DNA of 64,000 bases from Bacteroidia bacterium (GTDB taxonomy: Bacteria; Bacteroidota; Bacteroidia; Flavobacteriales; Flavobacteriaceae). Shown here piece by piece: positions 17,989 to 27,466 of the stretch. Location of the stretch: assembly GCA_030427985.1 (NCBI GenBank), contig JAUIBH010000007.1, positions 1 through 64,000 on the forward strand. The letters are read 5' to 3'. Every line of letters begins with the position of its first letter. Within the stretch, counting starts at the first letter, position 1. A program made the position numbers and the translations under genes. The notes beneath the pieces were generated by a model that did not search any database, was not told the DNA's origin, and saw only the letters and a program-made list of their open reading frames with translations.

Positions 17989-19401
17989 TTACACCAAAGC
18001 TTCTTCTTGCATGAGTTCCCTTGGGTCGGTCACTTTTCCGGTCACAGCTGCAGCCGCTGCCACGAGTGGACTTGCCAAAAGGGTACGGGCTCCAGGACCT
18101 TGTCTTCCTTCAAAGTTTCGGTTGGAGGTGCTCACTGCATATTTTCCAGCCGGAATTTTATCGTCGTTCATCGCCAAGCAGGCAGAGCATCCAGGTTCGC
18201 GAAGCTCAAAACCAGCTTCCTCCAAAATGTCCAGAATACCTTCTTCTTTGATGGCTTCTTCCACTTTATGGGAACCTGGCACCAACCATGCGGTGACATT
18301 ATCAGCCTTTTTTCTTCCTTTCACAATGGATGCAAAAGCTCTAAAATCTTCAATTCTACCATTGGTGCAACTTCCCAAGAACACAAAGTCTATGGGTTTG
18401 CCCACCATGGCCTCACCTTCATTGTAATCCATGTATTCCAAGGATTTTTTGAAGGTTGCCACAGCACCATCAATGCTTTCTGCCAAGGGGATGTTATTGC
18501 TGATGGCCATTCCCATTCCAGGATTCGTTCCGAAGGTAATCATCGGCTCAATTTCGTTGGCTTCAAAGGTCAGTTCTTTGTCAAATACAGCATCTTCATC
18601 AGAATAGAGTGTTTCCCAATATTCCATGGCAGTATCCCAATCGCTGCCTTTTGGCGTGTACTCGCGTCCTTTGATGTAGTCGAATGTGGTTTCATCTGGA
18701 GCGATCATCCCGCCTCGGGCACCCATTTCAATACTCAAATTACAAACCGTCATTCTACCCTCCATCGACATATTGGTGAACACATCACCCGCATATTCCA
18801 CAAAATATCCAGTGGCACCGGAAGTAGTCAATTGTGAAATGATGAATAACGCCACATCTTTAGGCGTAACGGCCTTGTTCAATTCGCCATTAACATTGAT
18901 ACGCATCCGTTTGGGCTTGGGCTGCATAATGCATTGGGTGGAAAGTACCATTTCTACTTCGCTGGTACCGATTCCGAAGGCAATAGCTCCAAAAGCGCCA
19001 TGGGTAGAGGTATGGGAATCTCCACAGACAATAGTGGCACCAGGAACGGTAATTCCGTTTTCCGGACCAATCACGTGCACGATTCCATTTTTCTTATGTC
19101 CAAGTCCCCAATAGGGTATGTTGTGGGCGTTGGCGTTTTCTTCCAAAGCCTTTAATTGATTTGCGGACAACGGGTCTTTTACAGGCAAATGCTGGTTTCG
19201 GGTAGGGGTATTGTGGTCGGCAGTTGCGAAGGTGCGTTCAGGATACAATACTTTTATACCTCTGTTCTTCAGTCCTAAAAAAGCTACGGGACTGGTCACT
19301 TCATGCACCAAATGGCGGTCTATGAACAGCACATCCGGACCATTTTCAATATGCTTTACCACATGGGAATCCCATACTTTGTCAAATAGTGTTTTACTCA
19401 T
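17989..19401 (-). CDS. leuC: 3-isopropylmalate dehydratase, large subunit
   Basis: A 470-residue aconitase-family subunit. The [4Fe-4S] cysteines are in GSCTNGR and [10 protein letters not shown], and the [13 protein letters not shown] segment is intact. The ATG at 19401 ([11 protein letters not shown]) is chosen. The frame is open 87 bases further upstream, but that tail is atypical and would run over the promoter box. It is the first gene of leuC-leuD-leuA-leuB. Unlike ilv, no leader peptide or terminator lies before it, as only about 20 bases separate the promoter box from the ATG. Confidence 0.95.
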   Translation of the reverse strand: MSKTLFDKVWDSHVVKHIENGPDVLFIDRHLVHEVTSPVAFLGLKNRGIKVLYPERTFATADHNTPTRNQHLPVKDPLSANQLKALEENANAHNIPYWGLGHKKNGIVHVIGPENGITVPGATIVCGDSHTSTHGAFGAIAFGIGTSEVEMVLSTQCIMQPKPKRMRINVNGELNKAVTPKDVALFIISQLTTSGATGYFVEYAGDVFTNMSMEGRMTVCNLSIEMGARGGMIAPDETTFDYIKGREYTPKGSDWDTAMEYWETLYSDEDAVFDKELTFEANEIEPMITFGTNPGMGMAISNNIPLAESIDGAVATFKKSLEYMDYNEGEAMVGKPIDFVFLGSCTNGRIEDFRAFASIVKGRKKADNVTAWLVPGSHKVEEAIKEEGILDILEEAGFELREPGCSACLAMNDDKIPAGKYAVSTSNRNFEGRQGPGARTLLASPLVAAAAAVTGKVTDPRELMQEEALV

Positions 19402-19714
19402 CGTCTGATTCAATAATTTGTAAGCAAACAAAGTTAAAATTTGATTTAAAACCTGTTTTCTTTTTGTCCATAAAATTACGATGTTCAACCTCCAATTTTG
19501 TGAAGTTCATGGAATGCTAACAAATCTTCATCCCACATTTTTAAATATCACTTTAGTGGTTCCAACATTCCTATAGAATATAGTTTAAAGCATTGAAATT
19601 TAACAAAGCCAAGAGGTATTTAACATTATTGTAACGCCATCGAAACCACAAGCTGCATACTTTAGGTGAATACTACTGTATAACTCATTCACTAATTAAA
19701 TCAAACAACGAACA
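19402..19714. other. Intergenic region between divergent leuC and the DUF2911 gene
   Basis: A 313-base AT-rich stretch with no gene. The leuC-side -7 box is at 19429-19436. On the plus-strand side TACTTTAG (19658-19665) is one base from the TAnnTTTG consensus and may serve the DUF2911 gene. No leader peptide, riboswitch-like fold or terminator was seen. Confidence 0.5.
19429..19436 (-). promoter_or_regulatory. Probable leuC promoter (-7 box)
   Basis: TAACTTTG on the minus strand matches TAnnTTTG exactly and ends 27 bases before the leuC ATG. A TTG at the expected -33 distance is not evident. Confidence 0.5.
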
Positions 19715-20827
19715 ATGAAACAATTTTACAAGGCTTTTTCAGCTACAATGATTACGGCGTTACTTTTTATGACAAGTACGGTAACAGCCCAATTGGACTT
19801 TCTGCCCAGGGGTAGCCAAATGGCAAAGGTATCCCAACGAATCGGCACCACCGATGTTACTATCATTTATTCAAGGCCCAGTGTAAACAATCGAGAAATT
19901 TGGGGCGCGCTGGTTCCTTATGGTATGAACAATCTTGGATTTGGAACTGCCACCGAATCTCCTTGGAGGGCAGGTGCCAATGAGAACACGGTATTCAAGA
20001 CCACCCATGACCTTGCCATTGGCGGAAAGACCCTTCCCGCAGGAAAATATGGGCTCCACATGATTGTCAACGAAGACAATACGGCAACAGTGATTTTTTC
20101 GAAAAATCATGAAGCTTGGGGCAGTTATTTTTACGATCCAGCGGAAGATGCGCTTCGGGTTGATGTGACGACCAACGAAGTCCCACATACCGAACTGCTC
20201 ACCTATTCTTTTGATGAAGTAGGGGCAAATTCAGCCGTGGCATCCTTGAAATGGGAGAAAAAACAGATTCCATTTACCATTGAAACCGATGTCACTGCAA
20301 ATGTAATGGCTGAAATCCGTCAACAACTCCAAACTTCCCCAGGATTTAACCGCCAAACTTGGGAACAAGCAGCAGGGTACGCCTTGAACAATCGAGGTAA
20401 TTTGGATGAAGCCTTAGGATGGGTGAATGCTGCCATTGAAGGCCAATTCTTTAGTCAGAAGAACTTCAACAACCTGAGTCTTAAGGCCCAGATTTTAGAA
20501 CGACAAGGAAAAACTGCCGAGGCCAAAGCGGTAATGGATGAAGCCATGCCTATGGGCACCGTTCTAGAAATTCATAGTTATGGCAGGCAATTGATTGCCC
20601 AAGGCAAAAAAGACCAAGCGCTGGAGGTTTTTAAATGGAATGCCAAGGAACATAAAAACACCTGGCCTGTTGATTTTGGATTGGCCAGAGGCTATTCAGC
20701 GGTTGGTAATTATAAAACTGCGCTTAAGCACCTTAAAATTGCTGAGGGTAGGGCTCCAGACCCACTGAACAAAAATGCGATTGAAGGGTATATTACCCAA
20801 TTGGAAGCAGGAACGGACATCAATTAG
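19715..20827 (+). CDS. Secreted DUF2911 protein with TPR-like C-terminus
   Basis: 370 residues with a signal peptide (about residues 1-25, ending TVTAQ). Residues 30-190 form the DUF2911 domain, recognisable by QRIGTTDVTIIYSRPSVNNREIWG, WRAGANENT and LPAGKYGLHMI. The C-terminal third has three or four helical repeats (AAGYALNNRGNLDEALGWVNAAI, AQILERQGKTAEAKAVMDEA and others) that look like TPRs. DUF2911 proteins are common secreted or periplasmic proteins of Bacteroidota without known function. It stands alone, divergent from leuC, with its own terminator. Confidence 0.85.
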   Translation: MKQFYKAFSATMITALLFMTSTVTAQLDFLPRGSQMAKVSQRIGTTDVTIIYSRPSVNNREIWGALVPYGMNNLGFGTATESPWRAGANENTVFKTTHDLAIGGKTLPAGKYGLHMIVNEDNTATVIFSKNHEAWGSYFYDPAEDALRVDVTTNEVPHTELLTYSFDEVGANSAVASLKWEKKQIPFTIETDVTANVMAEIRQQLQTSPGFNRQTWEQAAGYALNNRGNLDEALGWVNAAIEGQFFSQKNFNNLSLKAQILERQGKTAEAKAVMDEAMPMGTVLEIHSYGRQLIAQGKKDQALEVFKWNAKEHKNTWPVDFGLARGYSAVGNYKTALKHLKIAEGRAPDPLNKNAIEGYITQLEAGTDIN

Positions 20828-20849
20828 AAATTTTGCACAGTAGAATACT

Positions 20850-20875
20850 AAGCCCGGCGGAAGCTGGGCTTTTTT
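20850..20875 (+). terminator. Terminator after the DUF2911 gene
   Basis: A nine-pair stem (AAGCCCGGC with GCTGGGCTT, one G-T pair) around the loop GGAA, followed by a T run. It lies 22 bases after the stop and touches the 3' end of the convergent recG. Confidence 0.85.
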
Positions 20876-23015
20876 AGCTGATATAATTCCAAATCGTCTT
20901 GTTTGCCATCATTTTGGCATAGGCAATGCGGACAGGCCGATTTTCTTCCTTTTCCAGTCTTGGGTCGTCCTTGAGCAATTGCAGGGCATGATAGCGGGCG
21001 GTTTTCAGGATTTGATTGTCCTTTACAATGTCCGCAATCTTTAAGGTCAACAGTCCGCTCTGTTGGGTACCCATTAAATCTCCAGGACCGCGGAGTTTTA
21101 AATCCACTTCGGCAATTTCAAACCCATCATTGGTGTGAACCATGGTCTGCAATCGGGTTTTGGCATCTTCGGATAGTTTGTGACCCGTCATCAAAATACA
21201 GAAACTCTGTTCCGCTCCTCTGCCCACACGACCCCGAAGCTGGTGCAATTGTGAAAGGCCAAAACGCTCGGCGCTTTCAATGATCATTACGGAGGCGTTG
21301 GGAACGTTCACCCCAACCTCAATCACGGTGGTGGCCACCATAATCTGGGTCTCACCCTTTACAAAACGGTCCATTTCGTAATCCTTGTCGGTTGGTTTCA
21401 TTTTGCCGTGGACAATGGAAATCTGATACTCCGGCATGGGAAATTCACGGGCAATACTTTCATAGCCGTCCATCAAATCTTTGTAATCCAAGGCTTCGGA
21501 TTCCTGTATCAAGGGGTATACGATATAAATCTGCCGCCCTTTTTTGATTTCATCTTTGATGAACTTAAATACTTTCAAGCGATTACTGTCATACCGATGA
21601 ACCGTCTTAACTGGTTTTCGCCCCGGTGGAAGTTCATCAATGACCGAAACATCCAAATCACCGTAGAGACTCATGGCGAGAGTTCTGGGAATAGGTGTGG
21701 CGGTCATGACCAAAATATGCGGCGGAATAGCCCCTCCATCCTCCCCATCTGAGCTTTGGGTCGGGCTTCCTTTATGCCAAAGTTTAGAACGTTGTGCCAC
21801 CCCAAATCGATGCTGCTCGTCCACAATGGCCAATCCTAAATTTTTGAATTGCACCTTATCTTCCAGAACGGCATGGGTGCCCACCAAAATGTTCAGATTC
21901 CCATTTTCAAGTTGATTGTGAAGTAAAGTCCGTTCGGATTTTTTGGTGGAACCCGTCAGCAAGGCAATTTTCACATCCATTTTGCCCAAGAGTTCCTTCA
22001 ATCCATTGTAATGTTGATTAGCGAGGATTTCCGTGGGGGCCATCAAACAGGCTTGAAAGCCATTGTCCATGGCCAAAAGCATACACATGAGTGCTACGAT
22101 GGTCTTTCCCGAGCCCACATCGCCTTGTAGCAGGCGGTTCATCTGTGCATTGCTGCCCAAATCCCCCCGAATTTCTTTGATGACCCGTTTTTGGGCATCA
22201 GTCAATTCAAAGGGAAGGTGATTTTCAAAGAAGGAAGTGAAATTTTCCCCAACATTTTCAAAAGGCAGTCCTTTAATTTTTTGTTTGCGAACCAATTTTT
22301 TTGAAATCAACTGCAATTGCACAAAGAACAATTCCTCAAATTTCAATCGAAATTGGGCCTTGGCCAACAATTCTTGATTCTTTGGAAAATGGATATTGAA
22401 AAGCGCCTCACTTTTGGAAATCAATCGCAATTCCTCCAAAATATTCTGGGGCAACGATTCCAAAAACTGCCCTTTGGAGTCCAAAAACAATTGCTGCATC
22501 ATCTTGCCCACCACCCGATTGGTGATTCCCTTCGCACTCAATTTTTCTGTGGAAGGATAAATGGGCTGCATGGCGACTTTCAATCCTTTTTGATGTTCGG
22601 AAAGAAGCTCCATCTCGGGGTGGGGCATGGAAAAGGTACTACCGTATTTGGAAATTCGGCCAAAGACCACATACGGTTCATTGATTTTGAGATTCTCCCG
22701 AATCCATTTGTGTCCACGGAACCAAACCAGCTCCATTTGTCCGGTTTCATCCACAAAAGTGGCCACGAGTCGCTTGCCTCGTTTTTGTTCTATCGTTTTT
22801 AGATGGATTATTTTTCCAACTACTTGCACATCGGCACCACTAGGGTGCAACTGTGCAATTTTGTAGTACTGTGTCTTGTCCAAATACCGATTGGGAAACA
22901 GGTGGAGCAGGTCCCTGTAGGTTTCAATTCCCAGCTCAGCTTTGAGGATATCCGCCCGGTTGGGGCCGACACCTTTTAAATAGGGGATAGGAGTTTGCAG
23001 AAAATTGGGATTCAT
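20874..23015 (-). CDS. recG: ATP-dependent DNA helicase RecG
   Basis: A 713-residue superfamily 2 helicase that remodels stalled forks and branched DNA. The N-terminal wedge/OB domain (about residues 1-200) is followed by the RecA-like motifs: QGDVGSGKT (Walker A), DEQHRFGVAQR, MTATPIPRTL and QLRGRVGRG. A short Gly/Ser/Asp-rich loop (SSDGEDGG) is inserted just before motif III. The length is normal. Divergent from the M1 peptidase gene with a 46-base gap, convergent with the DUF2911 gene. Confidence 0.95.
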   Translation of the reverse strand: MNPNFLQTPIPYLKGVGPNRADILKAELGIETYRDLLHLFPNRYLDKTQYYKIAQLHPSGADVQVVGKIIHLKTIEQKRGKRLVATFVDETGQMELVWFRGHKWIRENLKINEPYVVFGRISKYGSTFSMPHPEMELLSEHQKGLKVAMQPIYPSTEKLSAKGITNRVVGKMMQQLFLDSKGQFLESLPQNILEELRLISKSEALFNIHFPKNQELLAKAQFRLKFEELFFVQLQLISKKLVRKQKIKGLPFENVGENFTSFFENHLPFELTDAQKRVIKEIRGDLGSNAQMNRLLQGDVGSGKTIVALMCMLLAMDNGFQACLMAPTEILANQHYNGLKELLGKMDVKIALLTGSTKKSERTLLHNQLENGNLNILVGTHAVLEDKVQFKNLGLAIVDEQHRFGVAQRSKLWHKGSPTQSSDGEDGGAIPPHILVMTATPIPRTLAMSLYGDLDVSVIDELPPGRKPVKTVHRYDSNRLKVFKFIKDEIKKGRQIYIVYPLIQESEALDYKDLMDGYESIAREFPMPEYQISIVHGKMKPTDKDYEMDRFVKGETQIMVATTVIEVGVNVPNASVMIIESAERFGLSQLHQLRGRVGRGAEQSFCILMTGHKLSEDAKTRLQTMVHTNDGFEIAEVDLKLRGPGDLMGTQQSGLLTLKIADIVKDNQILKTARYHALQLLKDDPRLEKEENRPVRIAYAKMMANKTIWNYIS

Positions 23016-23061
23016 CGAACTAAAATATGTAATTTGGAAGGACTTTTGATAGTATGACGGT

Positions 23062-25146
23062 ATGAAGCGAAGCCCATTTCTTGTTTTTTTTCTTCTTGCA
23101 CAGTTGCTTTCCGCCCAGGTTCAGGATAAGGTGGACTTTATTCATGCTGAAGTATTTATTGAGCCAATTCCGCAGGAAAAGAAAATAAATGGGACGGTTA
23201 CCTATACGTTCGAAGTACTTAAGGATGTGGATTCCATTTTTTTGGATGCCCAGGACATAGATTTCTCTTCTGTGCTGTTGGACAAAAAAAGTGTGCCCTT
23301 TACGAGCACAGGAAGGACAGTCTCTATTTTAGAAAAATTCAAAATGGGAAAAACCCATTCCATAGAACTTCGCTACACGGCCCATCCTACGCAAACGGTT
23401 TATTTTTTGGGATGGGATGATGCTATTGAGGGTGATGGGCAAATCTGGACACAGGGCCAAGGTAAATATACCAGTCATTGGTTGCCCAGTTTTGATGATA
23501 TGAAGGAAAAGGTGGAATTTGATTTGTCAATAGTTTTTAAAGATGAATACACTGTTGTTTCCAATGGGGAGTTAATTGGTAGAGAGAAGATGAACGGCGA
23601 GACCAAATGGAACTTCAACATGCAAAAACCCATGAGCAGCTATCTCGTGGCGTTTGCCATTGGCAATTTTAAAAAGGAGACCATTCATTCTACCACTGAT
23701 GTACCTATTGAACTCTATTATGAACCCAAAGACAGCCTAAAAGCCGAACCCACGTATCGATACACTCAACACATTTTCGATTTTTTGGAAAAGGAGATAG
23801 GTGTGCCCTATCCTTGGCGGAATTACAAACAGATTCCCGTTCAGGATTTTTTGTATGCCGGAATGGAAAATACAGGGGCTACCATTTTTTCCAATACGCT
23901 TGTGGTGGATTCCACCGCATTTAAGGACAAAAATTATGTAAATGTCAATGCGCATGAGTTGGCACATCAGTGGTTTGGCAATTTGGTCACCGAGCAAAGT
24001 GGTTCACATCATTGGTTGCACGAAGGGTTCGCCACCTTCTATGCCTATTTGGCCGAAAAGGACATCTTTGGAGATGAATATTATTATTGGCATTTGTTGG
24101 AAACGGCTCAAGCCCTGACCAATTTTTCTGGAGAAGGAAATGGGGAGGCACTCACTAATTCAAGCGCTGGCAGTCTTACTTTTTATGAAAAAGGAGCATG
24201 GGCTCTGGTGATGCTAAAGGAAAGGGTGGGGGACGCCAATTTCAAGCAAGGCATCAAGAATTATTTGGACAAGTACGCTTATAAAAACGTCACTATTCCT
24301 GATTTTATGTGGGAAATGGAAAAAGCTTCGGGAATGAAGCTTTCTGATTTTGAGGAAACCTGGCTCCAAGAATCAGAATTTTCATTTGAAGAGGTCAAAA
24401 GTTTTTTAATGGCAAAAAGTCCCTCCATCAAAACTTATTTTGAGTTACAAGACCAAATTGGTAAGGATTTAGAATCCGCCGAAACCATTTTACAAGAAAA
24501 ATGGAACACCCTCCAATCGGAACAGCTAAAACATCACCTTATATTGGATTATGGCAACAAATTCTCCATATCTACTGTTTCTAAATTGCTGCGGACTGAA
24601 AACCTAAAGGTGCGTCAAGCTCTTGCATTGTCGATGGACAAGATTCCGCAAGAAATCCAAATGAATTTTGAATCGTTGCTTGAGGATGAGAGCTATGTCA
24701 CTTTGGAATCAGCATTGTACAAACTTTGGACAGATTTTCCAGAAAACCGTGGTAAATATTTGGGCAAAACGGATGGAATCATGGGGTTTTCAAATAAAAA
24801 CATCCGATTACTTTGGTTAACCTTGGCCTTGGTAACGCCTGAGTTCAACCCAGACTTGAAGCCCAACTATTTTGAAGAACTGAGCAACTATACCAGCTCA
24901 GAATTTCATTTTGAGGTACGCCTATTGGCCTTTCAATACCTCAAAACTATTGGAGGGTTCAACGATGCTTCACTGAAAAACTTAGTCGAGGCCTGTAGTC
25001 ATCATGTGTGGCATTTTAAGAAATCGTCCCGACAGATTTTAAAGGAATTTTTAAAGAGTGAGGGTAGTACAGCTAGATTAAAAGCCCTTTATCCTTTGTT
25101 AAACCAAGAAGAACAACAATATTTGGACAAAACTTTGGGTAAATGA
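23062..25146 (+). CDS. Secreted M1-family metallopeptidase (aminopeptidase)
   Basis: 694 residues with an N-terminal signal peptide (to about LLSAQ). The zinc motif HELAH is at residues 298-302, with the third ligand Glu in WLHEGFATFY 18 residues on, and a GAMEN-type loop GMENTG is about 25 residues earlier. The C-terminal 250 residues are helical, as in aminopeptidase N. The enzyme should remove N-terminal residues from peptides in the periplasm or outside the cell. The last four bases overlap the start of the patatin gene (ATGA), so the two are co-translated. Confidence 0.92.
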   Translation: MKRSPFLVFFLLAQLLSAQVQDKVDFIHAEVFIEPIPQEKKINGTVTYTFEVLKDVDSIFLDAQDIDFSSVLLDKKSVPFTSTGRTVSILEKFKMGKTHSIELRYTAHPTQTVYFLGWDDAIEGDGQIWTQGQGKYTSHWLPSFDDMKEKVEFDLSIVFKDEYTVVSNGELIGREKMNGETKWNFNMQKPMSSYLVAFAIGNFKKETIHSTTDVPIELYYEPKDSLKAEPTYRYTQHIFDFLEKEIGVPYPWRNYKQIPVQDFLYAGMENTGATIFSNTLVVDSTAFKDKNYVNVNAHELAHQWFGNLVTEQSGSHHWLHEGFATFYAYLAEKDIFGDEYYYWHLLETAQALTNFSGEGNGEALTNSSAGSLTFYEKGAWALVMLKERVGDANFKQGIKNYLDKYAYKNVTIPDFMWEMEKASGMKLSDFEETWLQESEFSFEEVKSFLMAKSPSIKTYFELQDQIGKDLESAETILQEKWNTLQSEQLKHHLILDYGNKFSISTVSKLLRTENLKVRQALALSMDKIPQEIQMNFESLLEDESYVTLESALYKLWTDFPENRGKYLGKTDGIMGFSNKNIRLLWLTLALVTPEFNPDLKPNYFEELSNYTSSEFHFEVRLLAFQYLKTIGGFNDASLKNLVEACSHHVWHFKKSSRQILKEFLKSEGSTARLKALYPLLNQEEQQYLDKTLGK

Positions 25147-26057
25147 GGGCATTGGTCATTTCTGGGGGTGGAAGCAAAGGCGCTTTTGCAGGCGGTGTTG
25201 CACAATTTTTGATTCAGGAGGCCCAGCACAAATACGATATTTTTGTGGGCACTTCCACAGGAAGTCTTTTAATTTCCCATTTGGCGCTCAACAAGCTGGA
25301 TAAAATCAAAGAGATTTATTCTTCCGTAAACCAAGATAGTATTTTCAATAATTGCCCTTTTCTGATCAAAAAAAAACATGGGGTGGAAATTATTGCCATT
25401 AACCACTGGAATGTAGTAAAGAATTTTATCCGAGGGAAAAAGACCTTTGGAGAAAGTGAAAACCTGCGTAAACTCATCCGTGAATCCATAACTATTGAGG
25501 AATTCAATGAACTGAAAAGGAGTGACATGGATGTGGTGGTCACGGTATCCAACCTGTCTTTGAACCAGGTGGAGTATAAATCCATCAACGACTGTACGTA
25601 TGATGAATTTTGTGATTGGATTTGGATTTCCTCCAATTACACCCCTTTTATGAGTTTGGTCAAGAAAAATGGATGCGAATATGCCGATGGTGGACTTGGT
25701 ACCTTGGTTCCGATTGAAGAAGCCCTTAATAGAGGTGCCACCCAAGTGGATGTGGTGGTGTTGCACACCGAGGTAAACCATTTAAACCGAATGTCCTCCA
25801 AAAACCCTTTTGATTTGATTACTACCATTTTCAGCTTTATGCTGGATAGAATTGAAAACCAAAACATTAGAATTGGAAAACTAGTGGCCAATCAAAAAGA
25901 TGGTATCATCAATTTTTATTACACACCAACGGTATTGACCACAAATTCGTTGATATTCAACAAGGAACGTATGACCTTATGGTGGAAAAGAGGATATCTC
26001 TACGCCAAAAACAAGAACGAAGAAACCAGTCCTATTGACCCAGGACATCAAGAATAG
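25143..26057 (+). CDS. Patatin-like phospholipase
   Basis: 304 residues, no signal peptide. The oxyanion loop GGGSKG is at residues 8-13, the nucleophile Ser in GTSTGS near residue 40, and the catalytic Asp in YADGGLG near residue 180. All three catalytic marks are therefore present. It is likely a lipid acyl hydrolase. It starts inside the stop of the M1 peptidase gene. The C-terminal 60 residues lack any recognised domain. Confidence 0.9.
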   Translation: MRALVISGGGSKGAFAGGVAQFLIQEAQHKYDIFVGTSTGSLLISHLALNKLDKIKEIYSSVNQDSIFNNCPFLIKKKHGVEIIAINHWNVVKNFIRGKKTFGESENLRKLIRESITIEEFNELKRSDMDVVVTVSNLSLNQVEYKSINDCTYDEFCDWIWISSNYTPFMSLVKKNGCEYADGGLGTLVPIEEALNRGATQVDVVVLHTEVNHLNRMSSKNPFDLITTIFSFMLDRIENQNIRIGKLVANQKDGIINFYYTPTVLTTNSLIFNKERMTLWWKRGYLYAKNKNEETSPIDPGHQE

Positions 26058-26058
26058 A

Positions 26059-26580
26059 CTAGTCCCAAAGTTCGCTTACTTCTTTTTTTACAAAAGCTAA
26101 AGCGGTACTGGAAGGTGATTGTTTTTCCATGGTTTGGTTAAGGATGTCTTCCCGTAATTTATCCGGTGAATCCGTTTCGCTCATTCCAGCAGAACGAATA
26201 ATCTGAATGGTAGCATTTTTGGCAGCTTTGATGATGTTCCAGCACTCTTCGGACATATAGATTTGTTGGGAGAGATTATGTTCAAACTCTGTTTCAACCT
26301 GATTGATCAACAAGTTTTCATAATCTCTTTTGCCCTTTCCTTGGGGAGCCACTCGTACCACAAGACTGTTTATGGTGATACGCTCCAAGAATAGCGCCAT
26401 TCGCTCATAGGCTTGGAGCCGAACAGGAAGTGTTTCTTTCTGGGAATCTTTGTGTAAAAGGAACCGTCTCCGGCCGTCTTCGTTTCGGGTGTGCAGTCTA
26501 AAAAAATAAAAGGCAACAGCCCCAGTTACAACCGCGGGCATTAAATAAGCAAAAAGTTGAAGGATGTCATCTCCACTCAT
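26059..26580 (-). CDS. Conserved membrane-anchored protein of unknown function
   Basis: A 173-residue protein. The ATG at 26580 (MSGDDILQLFAYLMPAVVTGAVAFYFF) puts one transmembrane helix at residues 7-27; an upstream TTG-type extension is less likely. The remainder is cytoplasmic-looking, helical and charged (RNEDGRRRFLLHKDSQKETLPVRLQAYERM). Proteins of this shape are common in Bacteroidota, but I cannot assign a role. Convergent with the patatin gene with one base between the stops. Confidence 0.75.
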   Translation of the reverse strand: MSGDDILQLFAYLMPAVVTGAVAFYFFRLHTRNEDGRRRFLLHKDSQKETLPVRLQAYERMALFLERITINSLVVRVAPQGKGKRDYENLLINQVETEFEHNLSQQIYMSEECWNIIKAAKNATIQIIRSAGMSETDSPDKLREDILNQTMEKQSPSSTALAFVKKEVSELWD

Positions 26581-26656
26581 AGGATAGTTTGGTTTTTTAT
26601 TGATTTTACACAACAAGAACGAACCAAACTTCTAAAAAGTATTTTTACTTGCAATC

Positions 26657-27430
26657 TTATTGGGCAACCTTGGCACTTTCCTTGGCCTTGGCATAAAACC
26701 CTTTATAATCGGGCTGCAATTTTACATTGACCCCTTCCTTGAAGTTTCCATCTTTGGCCGTAATGACAATACTTTCACTGGGAACTCCAAGCGTGCCCAC
26801 CAATTCTTTGGAAACTGAGGATACTTGATCAAACGTTGGCCCAAATTCCCCTGTAATGTTCAACCCTTCCACTTCCGTTTTAAAATTGGGATTGGCCAAA
26901 ATGACTTTGGAAACATTGGCCAGCCATTCTTTTCCAGTTTCGGTCAGCTCAGAAGAAGTATCCGAACCAAATAGGTTATTGAGGCTGCTGGAGATAACAA
27001 TAGTGCCCTCGGCAACGCTCACATTGGCATTTTCACCCAAAGTTTGCTTAATACGGGTCAAAGAAACAATGGCGGTTGAGTCGTTGGCTGATATCATATC
27101 ATTGATGCCGCTCAATTGCCTTTCCTTTCGTGCTAAAGCTTCCATGGCTCTGTTCACATTATCGGAATTCTGTTTGGATAGTTCGGAGAAATTGCTCAGA
27201 TTCCCCAACAAAGTGGCATTGGCATCGCGCAGCCCTGCATTTTCAGCCTCTAAAGTTTCTGCTTTGGCATTGCTGGAAGAAATCTCGCGTTTTGCTTTGG
27301 CGAGTTCTTGTTCAACTTCAGAAATCTTGGATTTCAAATCATCGATTTCTGCAATGAGGTCGCTTTTTCGTTGTGCAAATGTCGAAGTAGCAACGGCTAG
27401 AAAAACAATTAGGGGTAGTATTTTTTTCAT
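26657..27430 (-). CDS. Secreted coiled-coil protein with degenerate OmpA-like domain
   Basis: 257 residues, signal peptide ending TSTFAQ, then a long heptad-rich coiled coil (about residues 22-115) and a C-terminal OmpA-like domain. It is visibly a paralogue of the OmpA lipoprotein at 37323-38195: the linker VNRAMEALARKERQL...SLTRIKQTLGENANVSVAEGTIVIS aligns with the corresponding part there. The peptidoglycan-binding motif has decayed. GHTDN is replaced by GLNITG, and the Arg-containing helix after it reads FDQVSSVSKEL. It also lacks the lipobox Cys. Binding to diaminopimelate is therefore doubtful. The function is unknown. Confidence 0.75.
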   Translation of the reverse strand: MKKILPLIVFLAVATSTFAQRKSDLIAEIDDLKSKISEVEQELAKAKREISSSNAKAETLEAENAGLRDANATLLGNLSNFSELSKQNSDNVNRAMEALARKERQLSGINDMISANDSTAIVSLTRIKQTLGENANVSVAEGTIVISSSLNNLFGSDTSSELTETGKEWLANVSKVILANPNFKTEVEGLNITGEFGPTFDQVSSVSKELVGTLGVPSESIVITAKDGNFKEGVNVKLQPDYKGFYAKAKESAKVAQ

Positions 27431-27466
27431 AAGTAGTTTTATTTGGTGATTTAATTTTGGGCTAAA

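Noticed and set aside
19402-19714. A leader peptide for the leu operon like that of ilv
   Set aside because: The promoter box is about 27 bases from the leuC ATG, leaving no room for a leader or attenuator.
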